Below are positions 37,062-44,881 of a stretch of 64,000 bases of DNA, one piece after another (the first letter of the stretch is position 1; each line of letters starts with the position of its first letter). The notes beneath the pieces were generated by a model, which was given only the letters and a program-made list of their open reading frames with translations, made no database searches and was not told the origin of the DNA. The translations under genes were made by a program, and so were the position numbers. The stretch is taken from positions 143,409 through 207,408 of the forward strand of contig CAKTJX010000001.1 of assembly GCA_934569045.1 (NCBI GenBank), written 5' to 3'. The DNA comes from an uncultured Oscillospiraceae bacterium. GTDB taxonomy: Bacteria > Bacillota > Clostridia > Oscillospirales > Oscillospiraceae.

Positions 37062-37892
37062 TCACGCAACCAGATTCAAAAAGAATGTAAACAGGGCAAG
37101 GCCCCAGCAGTAAAACGCAAAAATCGAAAAGCTGTGCTCCGCCACCAGGGACCGAAGCAGCTTGACCCCCAGAAGTCCCCCCAGGAAGCTTGCAAAGGCG
37201 GAGACCGCATAGATCACCACAATGCCGAAGGTCAGCCCATCCATGCCGTTGGATGCCAGCCGCACCGCGTCATTGACCACCGTTGCGGCGGAGATCACGA
37301 TGCCGACAATCAAAGCGCTGTCCAGCGCGTACTTCCGATCCACGCCGCAGACAGAGCCCACGGAGACCATGGCACCGATGCCGGAGATCCCCGGCAGCAC
37401 GGACAGCGCGCCGCCCAGGCCCATCAGCAATCCTTCCAGACGGCTGAGGGTGCGGGAATCCTTGTTGCCGGTGGGCAGAAACTGAGGGATGTACAGAATC
37501 AGGCCGTTGAGCAGCAGCAGCACCGCCACAGCCAGCAGACTCCCTGCCAGAGCGGAGACGGAATTGTAGAAGAAAAATGCCAGAATCACGGGAATGGACA
37601 TGGTGCGGATCAGGCGGAAGTCCATCAGGCTTTTCACATCCAGGGGACGGCGGCGCTTTTTCTTGGGAATCCGGGCCAGGGCCAGAGCGCGGCTGATCCG
37701 GGTCAGCTGGGCGCGGCTGCTGACATAGAACACCGCCAGCATGGCAAGGTGCATCAGAAGCAGCATGAGATTGCTGTTGCCGGAGGCCCCGAAGATCTTC
37801 AGCAGCAGAATGCCGTGGGCCCGGGAAGAAATCGGCAGGACTTCCGCCACGCCGGACAGGAAGCCATACAGTACGCTCTGCATCCAGTTCAT
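37062..37892 (-). CDS. UppP/BacA-like membrane protein with altered catalytic residues
   Basis: A 276-residue polytopic membrane protein of the BacA/UppP family. The AEVLPISSRAH block (17-26) and the PGISGIGAM block (167-175) match the two active-site regions, and about seven hydrophobic segments are present. In true undecaprenyl-pyrophosphate phosphatases the first region reads like VEGLTEFLP and the second PGISRSG. Here the first glutamate is replaced by S13 and the catalytic arginine by G171, while E17 and H26 remain. So it may not be an active phosphatase. ATG 37892 is chosen for its AAGGGGGAA site and the TGGTATTAT promoter just upstream. Confidence 0.8.
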   Translation of the reverse strand: MNWMQSVLYGFLSGVAEVLPISSRAHGILLLKIFGASGNSNLMLLLMHLAMLAVFYVSSRAQLTRISRALALARIPKKKRRRPLDVKSLMDFRLIRTMSIPVILAFFFYNSVSALAGSLLAVAVLLLLNGLILYIPQFLPTGNKDSRTLSRLEGLLMGLGGALSVLPGISGIGAMVSVGSVCGVDRKYALDSALIVGIVISAATVVNDAVRLASNGMDGLTFGIVVIYAVSAFASFLGGLLGVKLLRSLVAEHSFSIFAFYCWGLALFTFFLNLVA

Positions 37893-38023
37893 CTTTTGCC
37901 GTTTCCCCCTTTTCATAGTCACTTTAGCATATAATACCATAAAAGCCGCCGGATTTCCACCCCTATTTTTCCCGATTCTTTCCGGGAAAGCGCCTGTTTT
38001 TCCGGCTTTTCGGACAAATTCTC

Positions 38024-38066
38024 CAAAAAAAAGCCGCCTGCCTCCCTTCTTGGGAAACAAGCGGCT
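38024..38066 (-). terminator. Terminator of the spoIIIA operon
   Basis: Stem 38058-38066/38032-38040 with one G-U pair, followed on the minus strand by eight T residues (38031-38024). It sits right after spoIIIAH. Confidence 0.85.
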
Positions 38067-38072
38067 GAAAAA

Positions 38073-38630
38073 TTACTGTACTTCCACCACACGGATGCTG
38101 TCTAAGTTGTACCCGGACTGGCTCATCACCACATCGGCAATTACCGCCACGTCCTGCTGCTGCAAGCCGCCCTCCGGGGCGGATACCGCCACGGAGATGC
38201 CGTCCGGGCTCATGTAGGCCACGCAGTCGGCATAGCCCTTGGCGATGATCAGGCTCTCGATCTGGGCCTCGCTGAGGGCCGTCTGGACAATGTCCTCCAG
38301 GTCCGCCGCGGACTCCGCCGCCTTGCTGTCCCCGGAGTAGCTGGCCGCCTCCTGAAGCAGGTTGATGGCATCGTCCCTCGCCTGCTGGCGGGACAGCCGC
38401 ACCGCCGCGAAATAGCTGCTGGCGGTAGTATCCTCCGTCTGCCCCGCCATGATGGAAGCCATGTCATCGGATACCGCCAGATCCTCGTCACTCATGACCT
38501 TCTGGGTGTCCAATGTCTCGCTCAAGGACTGGGTGTCCTTCCCCCCGGCGTAAAGCCAGTTGACGTAGATCCCCGCGCAGACCGTGACCAGGATGGCCGC
38601 CGCAATCAGATTCTTCTTCCAGATTTTCAC
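38073..38630 (-). CDS. spoIIIAH: Stage III sporulation protein AH
   Basis: Mother-cell component of the channel between mother cell and forespore; it contacts SpoIIQ across the intermembrane space. The 185 residues have one N-terminal membrane anchor (about 8-25) and an extracellular YscJ/FliF-like ring-building domain in the C-terminal half (about 90-185). It is the last gene of the operon, 12 bases after spoIIIAG. Length is a little shorter than the Bacillus protein (218). Confidence 0.9.
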   Translation of the reverse strand: MKIWKKNLIAAAILVTVCAGIYVNWLYAGGKDTQSLSETLDTQKVMSDEDLAVSDDMASIMAGQTEDTTASSYFAAVRLSRQQARDDAINLLQEAASYSGDSKAAESAADLEDIVQTALSEAQIESLIIAKGYADCVAYMSPDGISVAVSAPEGGLQQQDVAVIADVVMSQSGYNLDSIRVVEVQ

Positions 38631-38642
38631 AAGAAAGCCCCC

Positions 38643-39140
38643 CTACTTCATTTTCAGTACCGTTATACGATTGGTCGGCAGCCCGGTGGCCGCCGCCACC
38701 GCCTCCACCACCGCCAGCTTCACAGCGGGCGCACCCGCGCCCTGGCAGACCACCACGGCCCCCCGGTAGACAGGCTCCTGCCGCTGCCGGACCAGCCCCG
38801 TCTCCTGCCGGCTGCCATCGGACAGCAGCACCGTCTGGGTTCGGCTGCTCTGAGAGGCGGCATCCGAATCCTCCGTGCTGTCCGTCTGGTAGACCGTCTC
38901 CCCGGAGCTGTCCCGGGTCAGAAGCACCCGCACCGCCCCGGTGCCGGACACCTGGGCCAGAATTATCTCCAGCCGCTGCTCCAGGTCCGCCTGCTCCGCG
39001 GACGGTTCCGTCTGCATTGGAGCGGTGTTCGTCTTCTGCCGCTGGGGCAGGCACATAAGCACCACGCCGCACAGCAGCACCAGCGCCACATAGCGGTTCT
39101 TTTTCAGGAATTCCTTCAGTTCCTCTAATTTGACTGCCAT
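38643..39140 (-). CDS. spoIIIAG: Stage III sporulation protein AG
   Basis: Ring-forming component of the SpoIIIA-SpoIIQ channel. The 165 residues have one N-terminal membrane segment (about 18-35) and an extracytoplasmic domain with the family pattern LEQRLEIILAQVSGTGAVRVLLT and a C-terminal VVEAVAAATGLPTNRITVLK. The frame is open far upstream through spoIIIAF; ATG 39140 is chosen because the mature family sequence begins there. It overlaps the end of spoIIIAF by 16 bases. Confidence 0.88.
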   Translation of the reverse strand: MAVKLEELKEFLKKNRYVALVLLCGVVLMCLPQRQKTNTAPMQTEPSAEQADLEQRLEIILAQVSGTGAVRVLLTRDSSGETVYQTDSTEDSDAASQSSRTQTVLLSDGSRQETGLVRQRQEPVYRGAVVVCQGAGAPAVKLAVVEAVAAATGLPTNRITVLKMK

Positions 39141-39589
39141 CGCTGCCGCTCCTTCGGGATTCCCAGGTCCTCCTCCAAAATACGCTCCATTTGTTCCCGC
39201 TGCGTCTGTGTCCAGGTGCCTGTCAGTGCCGCGGAGTCTGGAAGACCGTTTTCGTCCAGCGTCAGCTCCACGGCGGCCTCCAGGCCCAGCCCCGCCGCTT
39301 TGTCCAAGATATATGCTTCCAGACGGTCCGATATGACCTGCCGTCTCTGGGCCTCGATGGAATCCTCGCCGGCCCGGGCGGCGGCCTCCGCCTCTCGATC
39401 CAGGTTTTCCAGCCAGGCGCCGACATCCGGCAGCTCCAGCTTTCCCACCGGGCGCAGCACCGCCGCCAGCAGAAAGACACCGCACAGCAGCTTCAGCGCC
39501 CTGCCGCAGCTGCCCCCGGGAAGCAGGCCTGTCAGGATACCCCCTGCCAGCGCCGCCGCGATCAGTGACAGCACATACCGCGCCGCCAT
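39125..39589 (-). CDS. spoIIIAF: Stage III sporulation protein AF
   Basis: A 154-residue channel protein with two N-terminal membrane segments (about 5-25 and 33-50) and a soluble C-terminal domain. The position between spoIIIAE and spoIIIAG and the family pattern (LKLLCGVFLLAAVLRP) define it. Its ATG and the spoIIIAE stop overlap as TGATG. Confidence 0.85.
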   Translation of the reverse strand: MAARYVLSLIAAALAGGILTGLLPGGSCGRALKLLCGVFLLAAVLRPVGKLELPDVGAWLENLDREAEAAARAGEDSIEAQRRQVISDRLEAYILDKAAGLGLEAAVELTLDENGLPDSAALTGTWTQTQREQMERILEEDLGIPKERQRWQSN

Positions 39590-40626
39590 CAGCGCACCCC
39601 CTTCAGGAAGCACACGGAGCTGACGATTCCCAGCAGGCACATGGCCCCCGTCATTCCCAGAAGCATCCGCATAACCTCGGAAAAGTCCTCTATAAGGTCC
39701 GTCTCTCTTTTCCCGCCGAAGACAGCGCAGAGGCAGGCCGCACCCCGCAGGATCAAAAACTGTGTTCCAATCCGGGCGAAAGGTCCCAGGGCCACCGCCA
39801 GAATCGCCAGGATACCGTAAATGCCTACGGCGTTGCGGGCCAGCCCCGCCCCCACCAGCACGGCCTCGGAGGCATCGGCCAGGATACCGCCCACCACCGG
39901 AACCACCGTGGAGATGGCGGTTTTGGCGGCCTTCAGCACCGCCGCATCGGTGGTGCCGCTGACCACGCCGGTGATGCCGAGATAGGCCGTGAATAAAGAG
40001 GTCATGGTCTTCAGGCACCAGAGGAGCAGATCCTTCATAGCCTTCTTCAAATTTTTCAGCACATCGTTTCCCAATGCCGCGGCGGCGGTGGCGGCGGCCA
40101 GGTAGAAATACTGCACCGGCAGCAGCAGCCGTACCAAGAGGCTGGTGAGCACCGTATTGAAAAGGGCCGTTCCGGCATACAGCGCCGTGGCAGAGCCAAC
40201 GCCCCCCTGGGCGGCCATAGCCGCCGTGGCCGTGGGGAGCAGGAGCTTTTCGTATTCACTGACGGTCTGCACCGTGTCCGCCCCCAGGCGGATCATGGCG
40301 TGGGCCCCGGAAAACAGGAGCCCCGCAATGGCCACCGCCCCCACAAGATCCGCCGTGTGGGACAGCTGATCGCAGCAGGAGCGCAGCAGCGACAGAAGCA
40401 GGCAGGCGGCAATCAGCGCCCCGCCGGTTCGCAGGCCCTGGGCCAACTCCGGCCGCACAATGGGCAGCAGCTCCCCCAAAATCTGCCGCAGGCCCTCCGA
40501 AAAATTCTCCGTCTGCGCGGGCATCAGCTTTCGGCCGGCCTCCGGGACCTGGGGTGCAGTAAACTCCGCCCGCACCGGCGTAATCAGAAACAGCAGCAGC
40601 ATGAGGCCGATCCAAAGCTTTCTCAC
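39589..40626 (-). CDS. spoIIIAE: Stage III sporulation protein AE
   Basis: Large polytopic membrane subunit of the feeding-tube complex. The 345 residues start with a signal-like segment (LWIGLMLLLFLITPVRA), then a soluble stretch, then about six or seven membrane helices. Start is GTG 40626, giving a GTGA overlap with spoIIIAD. A bit shorter than the Bacillus protein (399). Confidence 0.87.
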   Translation of the reverse strand: MRKLWIGLMLLLFLITPVRAEFTAPQVPEAGRKLMPAQTENFSEGLRQILGELLPIVRPELAQGLRTGGALIAACLLLSLLRSCCDQLSHTADLVGAVAIAGLLFSGAHAMIRLGADTVQTVSEYEKLLLPTATAAMAAQGGVGSATALYAGTALFNTVLTSLLVRLLLPVQYFYLAAATAAAALGNDVLKNLKKAMKDLLLWCLKTMTSLFTAYLGITGVVSGTTDAAVLKAAKTAISTVVPVVGGILADASEAVLVGAGLARNAVGIYGILAILAVALGPFARIGTQFLILRGAACLCAVFGGKRETDLIEDFSEVMRMLLGMTGAMCLLGIVSSVCFLKGVR

Positions 40627-41018
40627 GATCCCCCCACCATCTCCAAAACACAGTCCAGCAGCCCCGAAAACAGCGGCACGGACAGGCACAGGATGGCAGC
40701 CGTCCCCAGGAACCGCACCAGCCTGCCCAGCGCCTCGTTTCCCGCGTCGCTGCATACAAAGCCCGCCGTCTCCGCCGCGAGGCCCAGACCCGTGGCCTTC
40801 AGCAGCACAGAAAGAGCATCCTCCTCCAGATTTCCAACCTGACGCAGCCGGTGGAGCAGAGAGAGCACTGGCTCCAGGAGCTTTAACGAGGCCGCCGCCG
40901 CCATGACAATGACGGCAGCCGTCAAAACGGTGGACATATCCTTCTCCTGCTTTTTCAGCGCCAGATCCAGAATCACCGTCAGCAGAATGGCCGCGGCGCA
41001 TTTCCAAAATACTTCCAT
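40623..41018 (-). CDS. spoIIIAD: Stage III sporulation protein AD
   Basis: A 131-residue polytopic membrane protein with about four hydrophobic segments, following spoIIIAC with a one-base TGATG overlap. The family opening (FWKCAAAILLTVILDLALKK) is recognisable. It functions with SpoIIIAC and AE in the mother-cell membrane. Confidence 0.87.
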   Translation of the reverse strand: MEVFWKCAAAILLTVILDLALKKQEKDMSTVLTAAVIVMAAAASLKLLEPVLSLLHRLRQVGNLEEDALSVLLKATGLGLAAETAGFVCSDAGNEALGRLVRFLGTAAILCLSVPLFSGLLDCVLEMVGGS

Positions 41019-41212
41019 CAGAAATCAAACAGGGTCTTTACCAGATCGAACAGCTCCGCGATTTTTTGTGCCAGCATCATCAGCACCACCACCAGCCCCG
41101 CAAGGGTGGTCATGGTGGCCTGCTCCTCCCGGCCGGAACGGGAGAGCACCTGGTTGAGGATGGATACGATAATGCCGATGGCGGCAATTTTAAAAATCAG
41201 ATCAATGTCCAT
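41018..41212 (-). CDS. spoIIIAC: Stage III sporulation protein AC
   Basis: A 64-residue small membrane protein with two hydrophobic helices (about 5-22 and 30-50); the length matches the family (about 66). The family core is IGIIVSILNQVLSRSGREE. The ATG at 41212 was chosen over the longer open frame because the extra residues are not membrane-like and overlap spoIIIAB. Confidence 0.87.
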   Translation of the reverse strand: MDIDLIFKIAAIGIIVSILNQVLSRSGREEQATMTTLAGLVVVLMMLAQKIAELFDLVKTLFDF

Positions 41213-41214
41213 AG

Positions 41215-41727
41215 TCAGATCAGCAGCACCGCCAAGGCGGCCCCGGCGCACAGGCCCAGGGTCCGGTAGCTCCGCAGCCGCTGCTCCCGGTTCCGCTCCA
41301 GCTCCCGCAGCTCCCGCTTGCAGCTTTCCTTGGCGGCAGCGATGCCCTTCAGCTGCCCCGGAAGATCGAACCGGCCCAGGGATTTTCCCAGCTGGTAGAT
41401 CAGTCTGCGGAGTCTGCCGGGAATCCCAGGCTGCCTATCCAGGCACGCCCGCAGGCATTGCTCCACCTGGGGGGCAGAACGCTTGTCCAGCTCCCCGGCA
41501 AGCTCCAAAAACAGCCGCCGCAGGCAGCCTGTAGTCCGCAGGCCGCAGAGCTGAAACAGCTCCGGCAGAGCCGTCAAGCGGTACTGGAGCTCGCTCTCCA
41601 TAAAGTCCAGCGTCTCCAGCAGCTGCCGCAGCAGCTTTTCCAGAGACCTTGCCTCCCGGGCTACGGAGAAGCCGAACCCGCCGCAGCCGCCGATGACCAG
41701 GATTGCGCCGATCCATTTGTACTCCAT
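41215..41727 (-). CDS. spoIIIAB: Stage III sporulation protein AB
   Basis: A 170-residue protein with an N-terminal membrane segment, a helical soluble middle of the T2SS GspF-like type (LEKLLRQLLETLDFMESELQ) and a C-terminal membrane segment (about 150-168). It lies between spoIIIAA and spoIIIAC. Its start lies 67 bases inside the 3' end of spoIIIAA, an unusually long overlap. Confidence 0.87.
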   Translation of the reverse strand: MEYKWIGAILVIGGCGGFGFSVAREARSLEKLLRQLLETLDFMESELQYRLTALPELFQLCGLRTTGCLRRLFLELAGELDKRSAPQVEQCLRACLDRQPGIPGRLRRLIYQLGKSLGRFDLPGQLKGIAAAKESCKRELRELERNREQRLRSYRTLGLCAGAALAVLLI

Positions 41728-42551
41728 GATTCCATCCTTTCCCTGTGAAACGTCTTGTCCTCCGATAGCAGCAGCACCGTCTGAAAAATCCCGCTCTGCG
41801 CCAGCGTCCGGTAGCAGGGGCGGCTGTACAGATCTTCCAGGCTGGCGGCATGGGCCGTGGCCAGCAGCCGAACCCCGCAGCCCGCGGCCCGGATCAGCGC
41901 CCGGACATCCGCCTCGGCGGTGATCTCGTCCAGACCAATATAATCTGGCGCCATGGTTCTGAGAACCATTTCCATGCCCGTTTCCTTCCCGCAGAGGGTT
42001 AGTACATCCAGCCCCGGCCCCCGGGAGAACCCTTCCGGGAACAGCTCTCCCCGCTCGTCCACCACCGCCACAGAAAATTCTCCGGCCAGCCTCCGGCAGA
42101 GGTCCCGCAGCAACGTGGTCTTCCCCCAGCCGGGGGCACCCAAAATCAAGGTGGAGCCCAGCTTTCCGCAGTCCTCCGGGGCAATACCGGAAAGGTCCCT
42201 GGCCGCCCGGAGGCACAAAGAGGACACATGCCGGAATCCGGTCACCGCGCCGTCCTTCACAACCGCCTCGCCGCACAGCCCCATGCGGTGGCCACCGGAG
42301 AGGGTGAGATACCCCTGCCGGGCGGAGGCCACGGACCAAGGGGAATAATTGCTGGCGGCGTTGACACAGAAATCCAAATCCTCCTGGGTGACCTTTTGGG
42401 GCAGCTGCCAGAGACCCCGTTGAAATTCCAGCCTGGGCTCCGTCCCCAGCCGCAGCCGCAGCTGCCGAAGCCCCTGCCGCCCCAGCCTGTCCACCGACTC
42501 CCGCATCCACGGGGGCAGCACATTCAGAAACGACTGCCAAAAAGCATCCAT
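41661..42551 (-). CDS. spoIIIAA: Stage III sporulation protein AA (ATPase)
   Basis: Cytoplasmic secretion-type ATPase that powers the SpoIIIA complex in the mother cell. The 296 residues contain Walker A GAPGWGKTT at about 138-146 and a Walker B region SVAVVDERGEL. The ATG at 42551 has an excellent AAAGGAGG site seven bases upstream. The last 22 residues are encoded in the overlap with spoIIIAB and do not look like the family end, so the true C-terminus might have shifted. First gene of the operon, just behind a sigma-E-like promoter. Confidence 0.9.
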   Translation of the reverse strand: MDAFWQSFLNVLPPWMRESVDRLGRQGLRQLRLRLGTEPRLEFQRGLWQLPQKVTQEDLDFCVNAASNYSPWSVASARQGYLTLSGGHRMGLCGEAVVKDGAVTGFRHVSSLCLRAARDLSGIAPEDCGKLGSTLILGAPGWGKTTLLRDLCRRLAGEFSVAVVDERGELFPEGFSRGPGLDVLTLCGKETGMEMVLRTMAPDYIGLDEITAEADVRALIRAAGCGVRLLATAHAASLEDLYSRPCYRTLAQSGIFQTVLLLSEDKTFHRERMESWSTNGSAQSWSSAAAAGSASP

Positions 42552-42571
42552 GGGCCCGCCTCCTTTGGTGC

Positions 42572-42600
42572 ATTGTATGTGCCTGTCTCGGGGGACATGC
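42572..42600 (-). promoter_or_regulatory. Sigma-E-like promoter of the spoIIIA operon
   Basis: Minus strand CATACAAT (42579-42572) matches the sigma-E -10 consensus CATACAnT; GCATGT lies 15 bp upstream (42600-42595) as a poor -35. The transcript would start at or just before the AAAGGAGG site of spoIIIAA. Sigma-E control of this operon is known in Bacillus. Confidence 0.6.
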
Positions 42601-42603
42601 AAA

Positions 42604-42630
42604 GAGGCCGCTGCTTTTCGCAGCGGCCTC
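42604..42630 (-). terminator. Hairpin between DUF3783 and spoIIIAA
   Basis: Eleven-base perfect GC-rich stem GAGGCCGCTGC and complement (42604-42614 and 42620-42630) with a five-base loop and a short TTT on the minus strand. Probably ends the DUF3783 transcript. Confidence 0.65.
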
Positions 42631-42727
42631 GGTGAAATCCGGCCAATAGGCCAGGTGAAATTCAATCAAAGATCGGGTGAAATCGCCCGTACCGGGCGGA
42701 TGTGGTGTCCCTTCGGGACGGAATTTA
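42631..42727 (+). repeat. Array of small hairpins spaced by a TGAAATC motif, copy 2
   Basis: On the plus strand: GGTGAAATCCGGCC-aata-GGCC, a GGTGAAATTC unit without a clear stem, GGTGAAATCGCCCG-tacc-GGGCG, then GTGTCCC-ttc-GGGACG and GGAATTTATTC. The order and the last module match copy 1 at 8789-8894. The stop codon of the DUF3783 gene (TAA, 42727-42725) lies in the terminal AATTTATT of the array. Confidence 0.75.
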
Positions 42728-43108
42728 TTCTGGGGTATGGGCGCTTTGGCCTGTGGTCTGAATGGCCTGGTGCTCTTGCAGGAGGGAGGCGTGGAGCTTG
42801 GAGGAGGTCCAGGCAGCGTTGTGCTCGGTCAGGACGGCTTTCAGGGTGACCGGGGCTTTTTTCGCCCGCAGCTGGGACAGGAACGCATGGAAAGCCTGGC
42901 CCTCTACACCGCAGAGCACCAGCATTTCATCCGTGAAGGGCTCCGCGCCGCCCTCACCTTCCTGCACCGGCAGGCCCGCCAGGCAGCCCACAGCAAGGCC
43001 CTGCTCCTCCGGCTTGACCACCCGGATGCGAAAGCCCAGCTGCAAAGCGATGGCCTTGATCTTCCGGGACTTTTCCGGCGGGATATTGTACATGAGAAGA
43101 TTGTTCAT
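42725..43108 (-). CDS. DUF3783 domain protein
   Basis: A 127-residue soluble protein with a DUF3783-type core (EPFTDEMLVLCGVEGQAFHAFL, with the LVLCG strand). The family is of unknown function and is found in Firmicutes. Start ATG 43108 is chosen because of AAAGGAAAG upstream; the longer frame crosses the terminator hairpin of the LCP gene. Its stop lies in the edge of the hairpin-array repeat. Confidence 0.75.
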   Translation of the reverse strand: MNNLLMYNIPPEKSRKIKAIALQLGFRIRVVKPEEQGLAVGCLAGLPVQEGEGGAEPFTDEMLVLCGVEGQAFHAFLSQLRAKKAPVTLKAVLTEHNAAWTSSKLHASLLQEHQAIQTTGQSAHTPE

Positions 43109-43124
43109 AACGTCTTTCCTTTCC

Positions 43125-43156
43125 GAAAAGCGCCGCTGCGGCTGGGCAGCGGCGCT
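43125..43156 (-). terminator. Terminator of the LCP gene
   Basis: Eleven-base perfect stem AGCGCCGCTGC and complement (43129-43139 and 43146-43156) followed by TTTT on the minus strand. Confidence 0.8.
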
Positions 43157-43162
43157 ATACAA

Positions 43163-44296
43163 TCAATCAGCTTCCGTAATGGCTGTCACAATGGCCTTGG
43201 CCTTTGCCTCGTCAAAGTACAGCACGGCATGCTGGGAACCGTCGCCAAACAGGTCGATGACCTTGCCGTACATATCCATGTCGGCATTGGGACACTGGAG
43301 AGACTCCAGCGTCATCTCCGGCAGCAGGGGCAGCAGCTCTGTGACATAGGTAGTCATGTCGGTATTGCTCATGTCTGTCAGGACCATGGGAAGCAGCTGG
43401 TCAATCAAATTGTTGACCTCCAGCAGGCTCATTTTCTTCACCTTTTCCAGCACAGCCGCCACAACGGCTCTCTGGCGGTTGGTCCGGTTGAAATCGTTGT
43501 CTCCATTGCTGGAGTGGCGGGTCCGGGCATAGACCTCCGCGGCCCAGCCGTCCAGATCATTGGAGCCCACAGTAAAGACACGGTCGTCATAGTCCTTGAA
43601 GTAGTCGTTCATGTATGTGACCTCGTCCTCTGTCAGGTCGATGGTCACGCCATGCAACGCGTCAATACAGGCATCAAAGGCCTCCATATTGACCTCGATG
43701 TTTTTATCCACGATGGCACCGAAGTTCCGCTCAATGACCTTATCAATGATCTCCATAGCGCCCAGGTCGCCGCCCCACTTATAGCCCAGGGCGTAGGCCA
43801 GGGTCATCTTGGTGCGTCCGGAGTGCTCCGTACCGTTTTTATCCTTGACCGTGGGGATGTAAACCAGACTGTCGCGCTGGAAGGAGGTCATGTTGATGGT
43901 CTTTGTCTCCTTATTCACGGTTACAAGGAGCATAGTATCGGCGTTCTTGCTCTCCTCTCCCTCCCGGGCATCCTGACCGATCAGAAGCACATTGAGCACC
44001 TTGCCGGTTTTGCCATAGTCCGTCTTGGTGTCCTTCGGCTCTGTCGCGGTTGTGGGCGCTGTGGTCGCCTCTGTGGCAGGCTGGTCGTCCTCTGCCAGCA
44101 GTCCACTGAGATCGTCCGCCGACAGGTTGTTGTCAGTCCGCTCTGCCCGCTGAATCTTGTTCATCTTGGAAATCACAAACCAAGTGCCCAGCGCGCCGAT
44201 CAGAATAACCACCGCCAGAATCACCGCAACCACGACAACCCAGGGCTTAGTCTTCTTCTCCGGCTGCTGTGCCAGAAAATGTCCGCCTTTGCTCAT
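43163..44296 (-). CDS. LytR-CpsA-Psr (LCP) family protein
   Basis: Membrane-anchored enzyme of the family that transfers undecaprenyl-linked glycopolymers onto peptidoglycan. The 377 residues have one N-terminal membrane helix (about 18-43), a Thr-rich linker, then the LCP domain with LNVLLIGQDAR, the RDSLVYIP segment and RTRHSSNGDNDFNRTNRQR, which carries the conserved pyrophosphate-binding arginines. Start ATG 44296 follows GGAGGAAT. Stands alone between two terminators. Confidence 0.92.
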   Translation of the reverse strand: MSKGGHFLAQQPEKKTKPWVVVVAVILAVVILIGALGTWFVISKMNKIQRAERTDNNLSADDLSGLLAEDDQPATEATTAPTTATEPKDTKTDYGKTGKVLNVLLIGQDAREGEESKNADTMLLVTVNKETKTINMTSFQRDSLVYIPTVKDKNGTEHSGRTKMTLAYALGYKWGGDLGAMEIIDKVIERNFGAIVDKNIEVNMEAFDACIDALHGVTIDLTEDEVTYMNDYFKDYDDRVFTVGSNDLDGWAAEVYARTRHSSNGDNDFNRTNRQRAVVAAVLEKVKKMSLLEVNNLIDQLLPMVLTDMSNTDMTTYVTELLPLLPEMTLESLQCPNADMDMYGKVIDLFGDGSQHAVLYFDEAKAKAIVTAITEAD

Positions 44297-44360
44297 TGTA
44301 TTCCTCCGAATTTGTAAAATGACATTTTTCCACCGTTTCCGGCTTTCCGGTGCGAACCGC

Positions 44361-44401
44361 TAAAAAACAACAATTGGGCCGCCGAAACGGCCACCCAATT
44401 G
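44361..44401 (-). terminator. Terminator of the ferredoxin gene
   Basis: Stem CAATTGGG/CCCAATTG (44371-44378 and 44394-44401) extended inside by a GC-rich part, and followed on the minus strand by TTGTTTTTTA. Confidence 0.85.
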
Positions 44402-44410
44402 CTGTAAAAA

Positions 44411-44797
44411 TTACTTTTCTACGATTTCCAGCACGTCCATGGGGCAGGCCTTGACGCAGATGCCGCAGGCAATGCACTTGGAAACGGGGTTCTCGGGCTT
44501 CAGAACCATGACCTTCATGGGGCAGACTTCTACGCACTTGCCGCAGCTGACACAGTTCTTCTTATTGATCATGTACACGCCGGTCTTGGGATTCTGGGTA
44601 ATGGCCTCATGCTCACAGACCTTTGCGCACTTGCCGCACTGGATGCAGACATTGGGCTTTGCGCCGTCGCCTTTTGCGACAATGCGGACACAGCTGTAGT
44701 CCTCGTTGAACTCCTTATAGAACGCAGTGGAGCAGGCGCGGACACATTCCAGACAGGCCATACAGGCCACGTCCTTCTTGACAGAAAGCTTTTTCAA
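44411..44797 (-). CDS. Four-cluster 4Fe-4S ferredoxin-like protein
   Basis: A 128-residue electron carrier with four CxxCxxCxxxC motifs: C12/15/18/22, C51/54/57/61, C82/85/88/92 and C108/111/114/118. The last two end in proline after the fourth cysteine, as in classical bacterial ferredoxins. The first motif is less usual because alanine and serine surround it. It should bind up to four 4Fe-4S clusters and serve an anaerobic redox enzyme, but no partner gene is adjacent. It has its own promoter and terminator. Confidence 0.92.
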   Translation of the reverse strand: MKKLSVKKDVACMACLECVRACSTAFYKEFNEDYSCVRIVAKGDGAKPNVCIQCGKCAKVCEHEAITQNPKTGVYMINKKNCVSCGKCVEVCPMKVMVLKPENPVSKCIACGICVKACPMDVLEIVEK

Positions 44798-44837
44798 AGC
44801 GGTTCTCCCCTTTTATTATGTTTTGTTACGCAGGGCT

Positions 44838-44866
44838 ATTATACATTCAAAGTGACAAAATAGCAA
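44838..44866 (-). promoter_or_regulatory. Promoter of the ferredoxin gene
   Basis: Minus strand TTGCTA (44866-44861) and TATAAT (44843-44838), 17 bp apart. Confidence 0.8.
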
Positions 44867-44881
44867 CAGGAAAAAAATCTT

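Noticed and set aside
36138-37934. Plus-strand open frame of 598 codons opposite ftsK and the UppP-like gene
   Set aside because: Gln/His/Gly-rich antisense frame without a start signal; the minus-strand genes have clear domains.
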